From NCBI GenBank assembly GCA_019914995.1, contig CM034132.1, forward strand, positions 8,178,662 through 8,242,661: 64,000 nt of DNA. Direction: 5' to 3'. Under the pieces are notes generated by a model, which was not told the origin of the DNA, did no database searches, and saw only the letters and a list, made by a program, of their open reading frames with translations. Made by a program: the position numbers and the translations under genes. The first letter of the stretch is position 1; each line of letters starts with the position of its first letter. This stretch comes from Acanthochlamys bracteata. Its lineage: Eukaryota; Streptophyta; Magnoliopsida; Pandanales; Velloziaceae. Shown here piece by piece: positions 36,306 to 46,833 of this stretch.

Positions 36306-38212
36306 GATTTTCTATATGTGGTAACTGATAACTTCTGTAGACAATATTAGATTTATTCATAATAATATTCTAAATCTCGGTACTTACTTTAGCAATATCC
36401 TCAAGAGTTTGAGCGGGTACTGAAGGATGCGAGAGAGGGGTTTCTTCTACAGCTTCAGCTTTGTCTATCTCTTCCGTTTCTTTTTATTCAAATTCAGTAG
36501 TTTTAAACTCTTACATACCTGAGTCATGATCCACACATTTTTTCTGACCTTCCTCAGTATGTGTGCTGAGTTTAATGGTAAGCTAATTCAGATCTTCCAT
36601 AACTTCTATCTCCCCCTAATGATCTGAATGTGAAGTCGATCTGACAAAGTACATTTTCGACTCTAGAAATGTCACATCCATAGTCACAAAGGTACCACGT
36701 GTAGGAGGATGATAGCACTGATAATCTTTCTGGTGAGGATCCTAGCCAAGAAACATGCACCTTAAGGCACATGGATCTAATTTATCTCTTTGAGTTTTCT
36801 GCAAATGTACTAATGCAACAGATCAAAAAATCCAAGGTGAAAGTGAGAGAATAGAAGTTATAGTAACAAATATAGATAAAACCTCAAGTGATATACGAAA
36901 GTTCAGAACTCTAGATGGCATGCGATTAATCACATAAATCGCAGACTGAACTGCGTTTACCTAATAATGTTTTGAAACATGAGCTCCAAACAATAAAGAA
37001 CGAACGGTTTCTAATGTGTCGATTTTTTTTTCAGTCATTCTATTTTGTTGTAGTGTTTGTGAATAAGAAGTCTCATTAATAACACCATGCTGATGAAAGT
37101 AAGAGCTCAAAAATGTATTAACATACTCCCCACCATTATCAGAGCGAAAAACTTGAATAGGAAGAGAAAATTGAGTCTGCACCATCTTATGAAACCGCAC
37201 AAATATATCACTAACATCATTTCTATTTTTCAAAGCATATAACTATGTCATGTCTGTCCAATCATCTACAAATGTCACAAACCATCTAATGCCAGTAAAA
37301 ATTATAACTGGAGAGGGTTCCCAAACATCGAATGGACTAACTCAAAAGGAGTTGTTCTTTTATTGCTAACAGAAAAATACGACACTCGATGACTCTTGGC
37401 AATGATACATACTTCACACTGAAATTCAGACTCTTTGAAACTGGAAAATAAACACGATAGCAATTTTTTTAAATAACCAAAAGAAATATGATCTATACGG
37501 CGATGCCAAAGCTAGACTTTATTCTTCTTGTCAGTTTCAGATCCACGAGCACTATAAACTCTGCCTGAACTAATATCATCCAGATAGTATAAACCCTCTC
37601 TCTTAATACCACGCCCAATTATCTCCTGTGTCTGGATATCCTGAAGTAAGCAAAAATAAGGATACATAAGAACAATGCAGTTCAACTATTTAGTAACTTG
37701 TCCAATAGATAAAAGATTGTGTGAGAGAGATAAAACAAGTAGACAATTCTGTAAAAATAAATATAATGATAATGCCACAGTACCAGCACCTGTCACTAGA
37801 TAACTTTCTCCATTGGTATATGTCACATTATTTCTAACTAAAATCACTTACGATATGAAAATTTTTCGGATCGAATGTCATATGATCCGTAGCTCCAGAA
37901 TCTAAAATTCATCCTTATCCCGTTGTGAATCTAAAACAATAAAGGCAAAGATTTGGTTATATAAAATTGGAGAATCTGAATTAACCTGCGACACTAGAGA
38001 TAGAACTGTTGAAGGAGCAGTCGATGATATAGAGGATGAATGATTAACTAAAGTGAGGCATGTAACTCCAGACGTTACACCAGAGATCTTTTTGTCTTAT
38101 TTCTTCTTCAGTTCCTCCCACCAATCAGGATAACCAACTAACTGAAAGCATGAATTCGGAGTATGTCCAGCTTCACCACAATGCGTAAACTCTTCTTCTT
38201 ATACTTTTTGCT
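36306..38212 (-). pseudogene. Protease and integrase region of the short-LTR Copia element
   Basis: Near 37915-37850 the minus strand reads ILDSGATDHMTFDPKNFH, the Copia protease DSGATDHM active site. Integrase core pieces follow at 36961-37233 (LPIQVFRSDNGGEYVNTF, FHQHGVINETSYSQTLQQNR); its catalytic Asp is retained. Near 38190-38110 there is a partial zinc knuckle (HCGEAGHTPNSC, first Cys not visible) joined to FQLVGYPDWWEELKKK, the end of gag. Frame breaks are frequent. Confidence 0.8.
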
Positions 38213-39088
38213 TCACTTGAGATCTAAAATTTTTGGAGCAGCAATAACTCCAATAACGTTAGACCCCATCATAACTACTTGTTGTTGCTCCTCACGACGA
38301 ATATAGTTATAAGATGCTTCTAATTCATGAAAAGTATCTGTTCGTAGTAGATCACTGCGGGCTTTATCAAGTGTATCATCAAGTCCAGCCAAAAAAATAT
38401 AAACACATTTCCTCTCAATTTCTTGTTGTCGAGCTAATACATCATTAGCACAACACATTGTAATTGGACTACGAAAATTTAATTCTTGCCATATGCTCTG
38501 TAATTTTGCGTAGTAGACCGTAATGCGCCTTCCACTTTGCTTCAATTTGAATACACTGTATATTAATTCATAAATCTGAGATATGTCAGAATCATAATAA
38601 GTTTTGGACACAGTAGTCCAAACATCTCTAGCAGTGGGAAGCCGAATAAAAAGCTCCATCACAGCTGGTTCCATAGAGTTGATCAACCATCCTTTGACAA
38701 TAGCATTGTCAGTTCTCCATCGGGCATAAGTGGGATCAGTCTCTTGAGGTCGTGCTATTTCTCCAGTTAAATATTCCATCTTGTTCTTTCCAGCAATGTA
38801 CATCTCAAAGATTTGAAACCAAAGAGAATAATTTGAGCCATTTAACTTAAAACTTATAGTAGAGGATGAATCACTTTGTACATTGAAAATAGTAGTAGTC
38901 ATTGAGGCAACTGGAGACAGAGCACATGAATTTTCCATAAAAAAATTTTTTCTCTGTCGGGCAGGGTCAACGGGCAGGTTTGGGTCGGGCCGGTCAGGCG
39001 GGTCGGATCGGGTTCGGCTGGTGGCTGCACGGTCGGTGAAGCAACGGCGATCGACCGGCAAGAGCGAGCGGGTTGGCGGCGGCAGCAA
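38213..39088 (-). CDS. Gag of the short-LTR Copia element
   Basis: A 291-codon ORF. From the likely start MENSCALSPVASM (codon at 38938) the gag core runs: SFKLNGSNYSLWFQIFEMYI, RWRTDNAIVKGWLINSMEP, VWTTVSKTYYDSDISQIYEL and VYIFLAGLDDTLDKARSDLL. This is the 'UBN2' Copia gag family. The upstream 50 codons (Pro/Arg-rich) may be leader read in frame. The ORF ends before the zinc knuckle, so the protein is cut short. Confidence 0.8.
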   Translation of the reverse strand: MLPPPTRSLLPVDRRCFTDRAATSRTRSDPPDRPDPNLPVDPARQRKNFFMENSCALSPVASMTTTIFNVQSDSSSTISFKLNGSNYSLWFQIFEMYIAGKNKMEYLTGEIARPQETDPTYARWRTDNAIVKGWLINSMEPAVMELFIRLPTARDVWTTVSKTYYDSDISQIYELIYSVFKLKQSGRRITVYYAKLQSIWQELNFRSPITMCCANDVLARQQEIERKCVYIFLAGLDDTLDKARSDLLRTDTFHELEASYNYIRREEQQQVVMMGSNVIGVIAAPKILDLK

Positions 39089-39409
39089 TCGATCGGATCG
39101 ATCGTGTTGGCAGTGGCGATCGAGCGGGCTGGTGGCGGCGGCGGCAGCGGCAGCGATCGAGTTGGCTGGCGAAGCAGCAACGGCGGGAGCTTCAGGCGCG
39201 GAGGAGGAAGCGGCAAAAATTCTCCCTTTCTTTTTATTGTTGTAGATCTAGTCCAATTAAATCGCCAGATTTGTCTTAAGTAAGAATTTCTAACCGTTGT
39301 AAACGTATCTCCACGATCACAACGAATAGTCTGGTTGAAATTTGGCCGTCGCAGTCGTTTTCTCCACGACGACGGTGAGCAGATTTAGGATTTTGCTCTA
39401 GTACCAAGA

Positions 39410-39582
39410 TGAAAAACTTTTTCAATGTTATTTTTATCATTCAATATAAGTACATATATATAGACTTCTTATAAATCTAAATAAACAAAGATATCTAAAT
39501 ATAATTCTAAAAAAATATCTAGAATAAAATATAATTATAAGAAAAGATATCTAAAATAATATATTGTTGATTCACGCCAATA
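39410..39582 (-). repeat. 5' LTR of the short-LTR Copia element
   Basis: It pairs with 34444-34634. The inner end TGAAAAACTTT adjoins the primer-binding site (minus strand TTGGTACTAGAGC, 39395-39407). Confidence 0.85.
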
Positions 39583-39752
39583 TAAAAAGAGAATTTTGTG
39601 AGGAGTTGGGGACAATTAGTAGAAATTTTACTGCCGTATTATATGTTGTGATAAGATTACATCATATTTTACTCAGAAAATCTGAACCGGTACGTGAGAA
39701 CTCTTTTGATGCAAGATGGAAATGGTTCAATGTACTAATATCATGTTAAATA
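39583..39752 (+). pseudogene. PIF/Harbinger transposase, continuation after the Copia insertion
   Basis: The frame reads KREFCEELGTISRNFTAVLY, VVIRLHHILLRKSEPVRENS and FDARWKWFNVL, following directly on the transposase fragment that ends at 34443 in the conserved family order ('REF..SGETISRNF', 'W.WF'). The rest of the transposase, including the DDE region, and the right transposon end are missing; an AT microsatellite follows. Confidence 0.75.
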
Positions 39753-39774
39753 TATTGACTATATAATTAACATA

Positions 39775-39780
<6 letters not shown>

Positions 39781-39812
<32 letters not shown>
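39781..39812. repeat. (AT)n microsatellite
   Basis: About 16 uninterrupted AT units. A second, shorter (AT)n tract lies near 42236-42256. Confidence 0.95.
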
Positions 39813-39815
<3 letters not shown>

Positions 39816-39884
39816 ATGCACACATCCGATACTGTGCATGCACACCCGCACACCCATTGTGAGCTGTCGGATGGTTCGATCAAA

Positions 39885-39948
39885 AGAAAAAAAAAGTAGT
39901 TGATTATAAGTGGGTCTATACAATCAAACATAAAATCAGAATTTTTGC
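39885..39948 (+). mobile_element. Tiny Copia reverse transcriptase fragment
   Basis: The plus strand reads DYKWVYTIKHKIR, the strongly conserved start of Copia reverse transcriptase (compare GCKWVYTIKHKAD in the element at 35.9 kb). Only about 60 bp are present. It abuts the end of the coding-like remnant on the other strand. Confidence 0.5.
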
Positions 39949-40536
39949 GGCGATGGTTGCAATGAAGCTTGCGGCGGTCTTAGGGCCCTCCGAGTAATCC
40001 CTACCTGTAATAAGATACAGAATGTGCTTAGTGTCTGGTCATGCCATAACTTGAACAAATTCAGTGGGTGTTTTCAGAACTAATATAATGAGTTTAGTAT
40101 ACACATGTTTAAGAATCTAAGAAATTACCTGCATTCCATATAAGAACTTCAACCAAAGACAATAAGAGAGGACTAGCCCAAGTAGGAGCAACAGCAGCAA
40201 TGGCTCCACAAGACCTCTGCGAGCTGCGCAGAGCGCGATGGCTGCAGCAAGTACTAGTTCTCTGTCCTTTAATTTCAAACGACATTCATCAACCAAATAT
40301 GTTTAAAATACAAAAATGAAACAAGTAACTGCCAGATAAAGATTTACGCCTTAGTGCAAATAACCTGTACTACTTGAATTTGCCAAAGCCCTATCTGGTG
40401 AACACAGAAACTGAACCAAGAAATTCTCCATGACATCCTCATTGTAATTGAGTGAAAGCCTGTCCGAAAAGCGAAAGCCAGGCCAGGCCTGTTCACATAT
40501 CGCCTTTTGTGATGATTTCATTAGCAACTTTTCCAT
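39916..40536 (-). pseudogene. Three-exon gene remnant, unidentified
   Basis: Three segments join with GT-AG borders and correct phases: 40536-40365 (172 bp), 40266-40129 (138 bp) and 40004-39916 (89 bp), total 399 bp, giving 132 codons. The first segment reads ICEQAWPGFRFSDRLSLNYN and DVMENFLVQFLCSPDRALAN. The later part is hydrophobic, WASPLLLSLVEVLIW, then RDYSEGPKTAASFIATIAAK. I do not recognise the family. The last codons overlap the reverse-strand Copia fragment, so the true 3' end was probably replaced by transposon DNA. The ATG at 40536 has an in-frame stop two codons upstream, so an upstream exon cannot be joined without a frame problem. Best read as a truncated gene; a small functional gene is possible. 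Confidence 0.4.
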
Positions 40537-41159
40537 TGCCAATTACCCGTCTAACAAACCACAAAGTTCAAACTTAAGAAGCTGCAACTATCACGGATTA
40601 CTTTTCTCAGTTCAATATTACGTTCTGCAGCCATGAACTTCGGACTAACCGGTTCATTCAGTCAAAAGTTATGTAAATTAATACAATGTAAACTACATCC
40701 ACACTTTGGCATCGACTGCTAGATCTATAATGCCTAAGGGCGTAGGGATCTCGCAAGAATTGCATAAGAACGGAAATGCAAGCAATCCAACTCGAGAACT
40801 TCCACGGGCTCCGCATTTCGGATTCCTACTGAACAAGTAAAACAAAGATCTAACAACTAACATAACATTGTGCTCAACCATTCACACTTCTAAAAATTGA
40901 ATTTTTCACATACTTAATATGTGAAAGCAGAACTCTCCCTTTTCTTTTTTTCCCCGCGACAGAAGAATCAATCTTTGAACAGATATATTGCTTCTTTTCA
41001 CAAGCAAAATGGATAATTTTTTAATACAATCAACAAAAAGATTACATTTCCTTGACACGAAATCAAGTAAGACATAACCATCCACTTTCCAACTAAATTT
41101 TAGAAAAGTTAAAAAAGGAAATTCGATTTTTAAATTTGAAAACATATCCTTAGTGAGAG

Positions 41160-41298
41160 AGCTGGTGTTATTCTTCTGTAGAGCGTCTACCATGCTTCTG
41201 ATTTTTGCTCTTGTTATACTACTACAGATACCGAGGGAAACCTTCTTCGGCGGTGCACGTGTTAAGCTCGTCGACTGCGAGAAGATCAGAGACGCCAT
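41160..41298 (-). CDS. Possible 5' exon of an unidentified gene
   Basis: The minus strand has GAGAAGAAATGGCGTCTCTG, a typical plant start context. The frame reads MASLIFSQSTSLTRAPPKKV and SLGICSSITRAKIRSM, a Ser/Thr/Lys-rich acid-free start like an organelle transit peptide. Candidate donors are CTCG before GTATCT and CATG before GTAGAC. Neither joins in frame to the remnant at 40536, so the link between them is not proven. Confidence 0.35.
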
Positions 41299-41349
41299 TT
41301 CTTCTCTCTGCTCAACTCGATCACTCAAAGCTCAAATCTGAGATTGGGC

Positions 41350-42275
41350 TAATAAATAAATAAGATGGGATGAGGTGAACTAAAACTTACTTGGCCCAAT
41401 AATTTCTAGTTCCAATAGCACGATCAATGTGTTGTATTCACATGAAAATTCTCAATTAATAAAAGTTTCATTCGTTTTTAATTTCAAATATAAAAGTATG
41501 AAAATGACTAATCATGTTGATAAGATTGTGATAGTTCTTCCGTTATGTTTTCTTTATTTTACCAGAAGAAACAATCCTTTTATGATCATTTGGATAATAG
41601 TAATCTTTTTAAAAGTTCTTGTTATTTCTTGTAAATATCTAAACGACATGCTCTTAAATTAATTATTTATAGTTAGCATTCTCTCCTAAATTTATTCCTT
41701 ACTTTCCATCTAAATGGCATGCTCTTAATGACACTCTGATTACTTATAATCTTTTTATCCAGTGATTTATGTTTGAACGGTTTGGATTAATAATCCTTTC
41801 ATAAACTTTAAGTAAATGATATATTGCCAAAACACAGAAATAGCTTTATGGATAGTATTTTAAAAAGATTTAGATTGGTTTTCCTGAAAAGTCCTTTTTC
41901 TTCTTCTTTTTTTCTGAAAAAAGTGAGTATAGTCCTCGGCCTCTACAGATTGATTTTCCCTGTGGTGAAAGGCTGGTCAATGCGAGTTGCCAGAATATTA
42001 GCATAAGATATTAATGTTCATTGAAGCTCAGAGTTGTTGCTAGCAAGTTCAGGTCGCCATTAATCCAGATTTTTGCATTCTTCAGAAATCATCACTAATC
42101 AAAACAAAAAAAGAGTGCATATATCATTTTTACGTACGTACCCAATGAGGAACTGTTAACGTAAGAACTGAACTAGCTTGAAGTGTAGGTAGAAGAAAGA
42201 AGACATCATTAATGTAGCAAGATTAGCAAGATAATATATATATATATATATATATAAAATAGATGCAGTTGTAAT
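41350..42275. other. Stretch without a recognised gene
   Basis: AT-rich, with short ORFs of no known type (41429-41662, 41824-42006 plus) and a short AT microsatellite at the right end. Confidence 0.45.
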
Positions 42276-44157
42276 TGTGAGATAATATAGAAAATATACA
42301 AATACAATGTCGCCAGACCTCGCAAAATGAGCGGACAACAAAAAATCACAATAGAAAATAATCTTCATTTTGATAGACTTTACTATCTTATATAATATTA
42401 CAAGTAATAACCAATTTATTCTAATAATACTAATAATTTTACATATTTTAACATTCTCTTTTAAATATTGCGAATACGAGTAATCGAGAGTTTACTAACA
42501 AAAATATAAAATTGCTACTTTGCATACATACTTTTGAGATCGGCTGCTTCAACAGAAATGCTAAGAGAAGAACTACATCAAAGATCACTAACAATCCCCT
42601 TCCGGCAAATCCCCTTTTAGAGCCAAATTTTTCGGGATCATATATAAATTTTCGGAGCCAAATGCAAATCCCTTTTAGAGAAGACAAAGAGAACCCAAAT
42701 ATCTAAGGCAGCAAACAAGAAGAGGAACAATAAAAAACAGCAGATTGAACAAATTGCAGAGCCTGCAGTACCAGAACTGCGGACTCAGCAGAATAAACAA
42801 CCAACACCAAAAAGGGGGAATTCCAACCCAAAAACAGAAATCAATAGACCCAAAAACAAGCACTCAAAGCCGAAGGAGCACGGCAAGATCCATCTTCTGC
42901 AAGTTTTAGTCATAATGACTCTTTGCAACATTTTGTCAAACACCTTCCGTGCAGCTTCAAGTCCCCGTACTTCATATACTTATCTATAATTTTATAAAAA
43001 CAAACATCTACAACAACAACACTGGATAACATCAAGAACACCAACGACATCAACTAAAGTCAAAATCAAGGTCCAACAACACCGGCAAGACCCACCCAAA
43101 GACGAACTCAAAGAAACAACATCTCCAACAGGCATTTCGCCGAACAGCTTCATACATCTTCAATAGTCCCTACCAGCCAGCCACAAGAATAACAACTACA
43201 TCAACAACAACAACAACAACTACATCCAATTACTAACAACATCATAGCAGCTACTAACAACATCAACATCAATAACGAACAAACAACAATAAAAACATCA
43301 TAGCATCTACTAATAACCTCAACATCAATAACCAACAAACAACAACAACAACAAATTCAACTTTTTTTTTTCAATCCACTAACTGCATGCCTTTTCTACA
43401 ATCCAATAACCAATCCGAAACAGAAGGAACTCGGCAGGACAGATTGCCGGCACTACTCACCATAAACCGAAAGGTAAAAACGGTGGATCTGAAAATTAGT
43501 AGTTAATTCGGCGTGGAAACAGGACGAGCTCGTCGGTAGCGGAGGGATTATGTTGCCGCAGGATCAGATCAGATATGAAGGTTCAATCCTTCATCAAATC
43601 AAACATCAACGAGGGTAACGAAAATAATTGAAGTTCAAAAATAACCAAATTAAGATATGAGCAGAGATCTGAACGAGAATCTGAGCTATTGGAGGCGATC
43701 GGAGAGGAAGAACAAATCCGGAGACGTTCGGAGAACGACTGGTGCGGAGCGCAGAGGAAGAAAATATTCACAGACGATCGATGACCGACACAGACGAAGA
43801 CGGAGACATGGCTCGATATGGTTGCATAGCTGGCGGCGGAGGCAGATCAAAATCTGAAGCAAATCTGAAGAATAGGTGGCAAATCGACGGAGATCGATCG
43901 GATCTGATCAACGAAGGCGGAAGAAAATGGTCGATAAAAACAATAGGATCTAATGTCGCTCTGATGCTATGTGAGATAATGTAGAAAACATATAAATAGA
44001 GGATGGCCAGCGGTGCCGCTGCCGGAGCGGCCGGCCCTTGTAAAATGAGCGGAAAACAAAAAGAGCACAATGAAAAATAATCTTTATTGGATAGGATTTA
44101 CAACTTTCTTATATAATATTATAAGTAAATATTAATCTATCCTTGAATAATGTTACA
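42276..44157 (-). mobile_element. Coding-less Copia-type LTR element next to the terpene synthase gene
   Basis: LTR copies of about 168 and 188 bp (42276-42443, 43970-44157) share TGTGAGATAAT, AAAATGAGCGGA and TATATAATATTA. On the minus strand the right LTR is followed by ATAGCATCAGAGCGACA, a methionine-type primer-binding site. The 1.5 kb interior holds CAA-rich simple sequence (around 43003-43350) and no retrotransposon domain, so it is a non-autonomous element of the LARD/TRIM kind. Its right edge lies 12 bp beyond the stop codon of the terpene synthase gene, in the same orientation. No target duplication is recognisable (flanks GTAAT and TATCT). Confidence 0.75.
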
Positions 44158-44169
44158 TATCTTAATTAC

Positions 44170-46833
44170 TCATGTAAGTTCTAGTGTACCCCAGAAGAAA
44201 TCCTTCATGAGCTTTAGATACTCGTTATCTTTGCCCGAAAACCCATCCATCCGCTTGTAAGCAAAGAGATTGGCCCGTGCAAAGGCGAGAAGTGCAAGGC
44301 TACAACTTTTTGGCACGATTGCAGAAGTTCGGTACATCTCCCATTCTAACTCTTCCAATGCTGATTCTATCATTCCTCTAATCGACGTTACTGCTTCCTC
44401 TGATGTGCTGCATTGGGGATTCTCTCTCATGTAACATCGTACTGCTGTTGCAAGTTTTCCTTCCCTTGATTCTTTCTCGAAACCAACCAAATCATTGGCC
44501 AGCCTACTCACAAACCCCACTAAATACATGAACCTTGAATCGGCACCGATGTGCTTCAATATCTCTGTGTTGATTTGTTCCCCGATTAAGAAAATTGCTG
44601 GCAAAACGGTTACATTCCTCCCAATAGAGGCGCCGGTGATTTTAATATACTCACTAAATGTTGGTACCTCTTGCTTCTGTTTCCACTCAACTTCCTTTAA
44701 GAATAAATCCAGATAATCCGTCCACTGACATATACATACATAGAAGAAGGAAAAATATCAACTACAAATTTTGAAGAAGCATGTCTTATTTAATAAGCTA
44801 GTACATCTTTAGGATAACATAAATAATTACATACAAATTTTATTCGTAGATGGGGACGGTTTTCTTTGCTTACCGTATCTTTAATAGAAGGAAAAACATC
44901 GTAACCTTGAACTCTGCTTCCTTCCTTTGCCATGTCCGTAATGGTGTTACATATACCACTGAAGGCTATCTTGAGCTCGGGTAGGTCACCAACGAGAGTG
45001 TGATCCCATCTAATCATATAATTCCATAAAAATTAAGAAACAGTACTCTGCTGACGCGCGTAGCAGCAGTTCGCTAAAAGAGAGTATTAAACTGATGATC
45101 ATACCTTTTCATAGCCTCCGTGAATTGCCTAAGGTGCTTCAGATTGTTCAAGTTATCAAAAATATCATCAAGTAGGACAGCTAAGAGACCATCCTTGGCA
45201 AATGCCACACGGAATGCAGAATACTGAGGTTCATACATGACCGTGGCTACTGAAAAATGACACTTGTGAATTTCTTTGCGAACAGCCAGTGCTCTTGAAA
45301 AGTTATGTTCCGCCCACCAACTGCGTACGAATTTAGGACATTTAGCTAAGTGTCAACGTTTAGGACACAAGAATTTACTTGCAATCAACAATCAACACTA
45401 GTAGCTAACTATCTAACTAGCTAAAACCTATATAATCAAATTATAGTTGACCTGCCCTGATTACTAGAATAAATTAATGCAACATAACTGACCTCTCTAA
45501 CTCGTCAATTTCGTTTTGGTACAGCTTTTGCAGCATTTCCATGTCTAACTTTGCAAGCTCTAGGTATTTTCTAAGAGTCGAATCTCCAGGCCATAATTGT
45601 CGTACTATACTTCGTGACTCCAGTCTTGGCAAAAGGCTACGACGAGTATTTTCCAAAGTGAACTTGATCTGAGTATATATATTAGAAATACAATTATTTT
45701 AAATTATACTCATCAGTAGTATAGTTAGTTTTATTCTCTGTATATAAATCCATAAGCTGCTTGAAGATAGATGCATTTTCAGGACAATGGGTCACCTCAA
45801 TGCTTTGGTTCCTTGATTGCAAGACGTTTTGATCTCCATCCTGTAATATCCTTTGGAGTTCGGATCTGGCCAACTCATTCAATGGCCGCATAATGTTGCA
45901 TTCACTTGGAAATCCTACTTGTGAGCATCTAAACAAGTTCAGTGCCCCTGATATTTGTTCTGGCGTGTTGATCATGAAAGAGGAGTAGCTTCCATCTTCG
46001 TCTTTTAACTTCTCAAGAACAGCTAAAATATAAATGCTAGTTAATCATTAATTTAGTAATACTAAAGGAAACATATTAACTATATATGCATATAATTGTA
46101 TAAGTAATGGTTGTGTTTACTTGCAGATACAGGATACCCATTCGATCGGAGTAGTTGAAAGGCTAACAAGGTGCTGTTTGCACCGTCGAGTCCATTCTCC
46201 TCGTCCCATCTCCTATGAAAATTACAAACACGCAATTAAAATATAAAGCACTTTCAGGTGCTTACCTGTTATTTTTCTTAGTTGGACTAATAAGTGAACA
46301 CCTACAGTACATACACGTAGATGCACTGTAGAATTTGTCGGAGAGGAAGCTTAAAATGCCTTTGAATTCCTAATCTCTCAATAAGATCAACTAGCTGTAG
46401 TGCTTTGAACAAAATATCTTCACCTCCCTTATCAATGCAAGCTCCATAGTAATAAAGCTCCTCTGCTATTTCGTTGATAAGGGCCTCTTCAACTTCCCGT
46501 TTCTGTTGTTGTTGAAGCTGCAATAAATCGAAAGAGTTTTCGCAACTCAGTAGGAATTTCAGTTGAAATAAAAAGTTTACATAACCTTCTTGAATTATCA
46601 TTCTTTCACAGGTTAATTTCTAGAAGAAAAGATTTCCCCAAAGAGAGTACCAGTGGTAGGTGGTGGTGGGTTGATGAAGAAGTGGTACAAAACACTAGCT
46701 TTCTTCCTCTGCTGCAATGCGTCCGTGACGGAAAGAAAGATGCCAGTAGATGGCTTTGTTTTGGAAGCCACATGCCGACCTTATTAGCAAGTAACGGAAC
46801 TTGCAAAGAGTAGTTATAGGAAGCAGAAGCCAT
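44170..46833 (-). CDS. Terpene synthase, 595 residues, 8 exons (kaurene synthase-like, TPS-e/f type)
   Basis: Exons on the minus strand: 46833-46651, 46517-46315, 46212-46121, 46022-45796, 45668-45493, 45320-45105, 45009-44874, 44724-44170. All borders are GT-AG and phases agree. Terpene synthases ionise prenyl diphosphates and cyclise or rearrange them. Residues 1-61 are Ser/His/Lys-rich without acidic residues, like a plastid transit peptide. RWDEENGLDG and LERL-type helices form the N-terminal domain. The catalytic alpha domain has DDIFD (345-349) and NDLVGFEKE (488-496), both Mg-binding motifs intact; Gly at the Ser/Thr position is common in kaurene synthase relatives. ALNLFRCSQVGFPSE and PRLESRSIVRQLW also fit TPS-e/f. 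At 595 residues it lacks the gamma domain of full kaurene synthases (near 790). Product cannot be predicted. The exon 4 donor was chosen because it keeps frame; a second GT 86 bp on would shift it. Confidence 0.85.

Larger units (their letters stand above)
34444..39582 (-). mobile_element. Short-LTR Ty1/Copia retrotransposon inserted in a Harbinger transposase
   Basis: LTRs of about 191 and 173 bp (34444-34634, 39410-39582) flank gag, protease, integrase, reverse transcriptase and RNase H on the minus strand. A primer-binding site (TGGTACTAGAGC) lies next to the right LTR. Short LTRs and the sequence style suggest the Ale/Retrofit or Ivana group. Both outer flanks read ATAAAAAGA, consistent with a target duplication whose exact length is blurred by the A-run. 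Frames are broken in several places. Confidence 0.88.

Noticed and set aside
38883..39245. 120-codon plus-strand ORF rich in Gly, Ala and Arg
   Set aside because: It is the reverse strand of the GC-rich Copia leader and gag start, which explains the composition.
43003..43350. CAA/CATCAA-rich stretch as a coding Gln/Asn repeat or a CRISPR-like array
   Set aside because: The units are irregular without unique spacers, the frame is broken, and it lies inside a coding-less LTR element. CRISPR is not expected in a plant.
45710..45796. Longer exon 4 of the terpene synthase using the GT at 45709-45708
   Set aside because: It would shift the frame by two bases at the joint to exon 5. The donor at 45795-45794 keeps frame and gives normal spacing before PRLESR.
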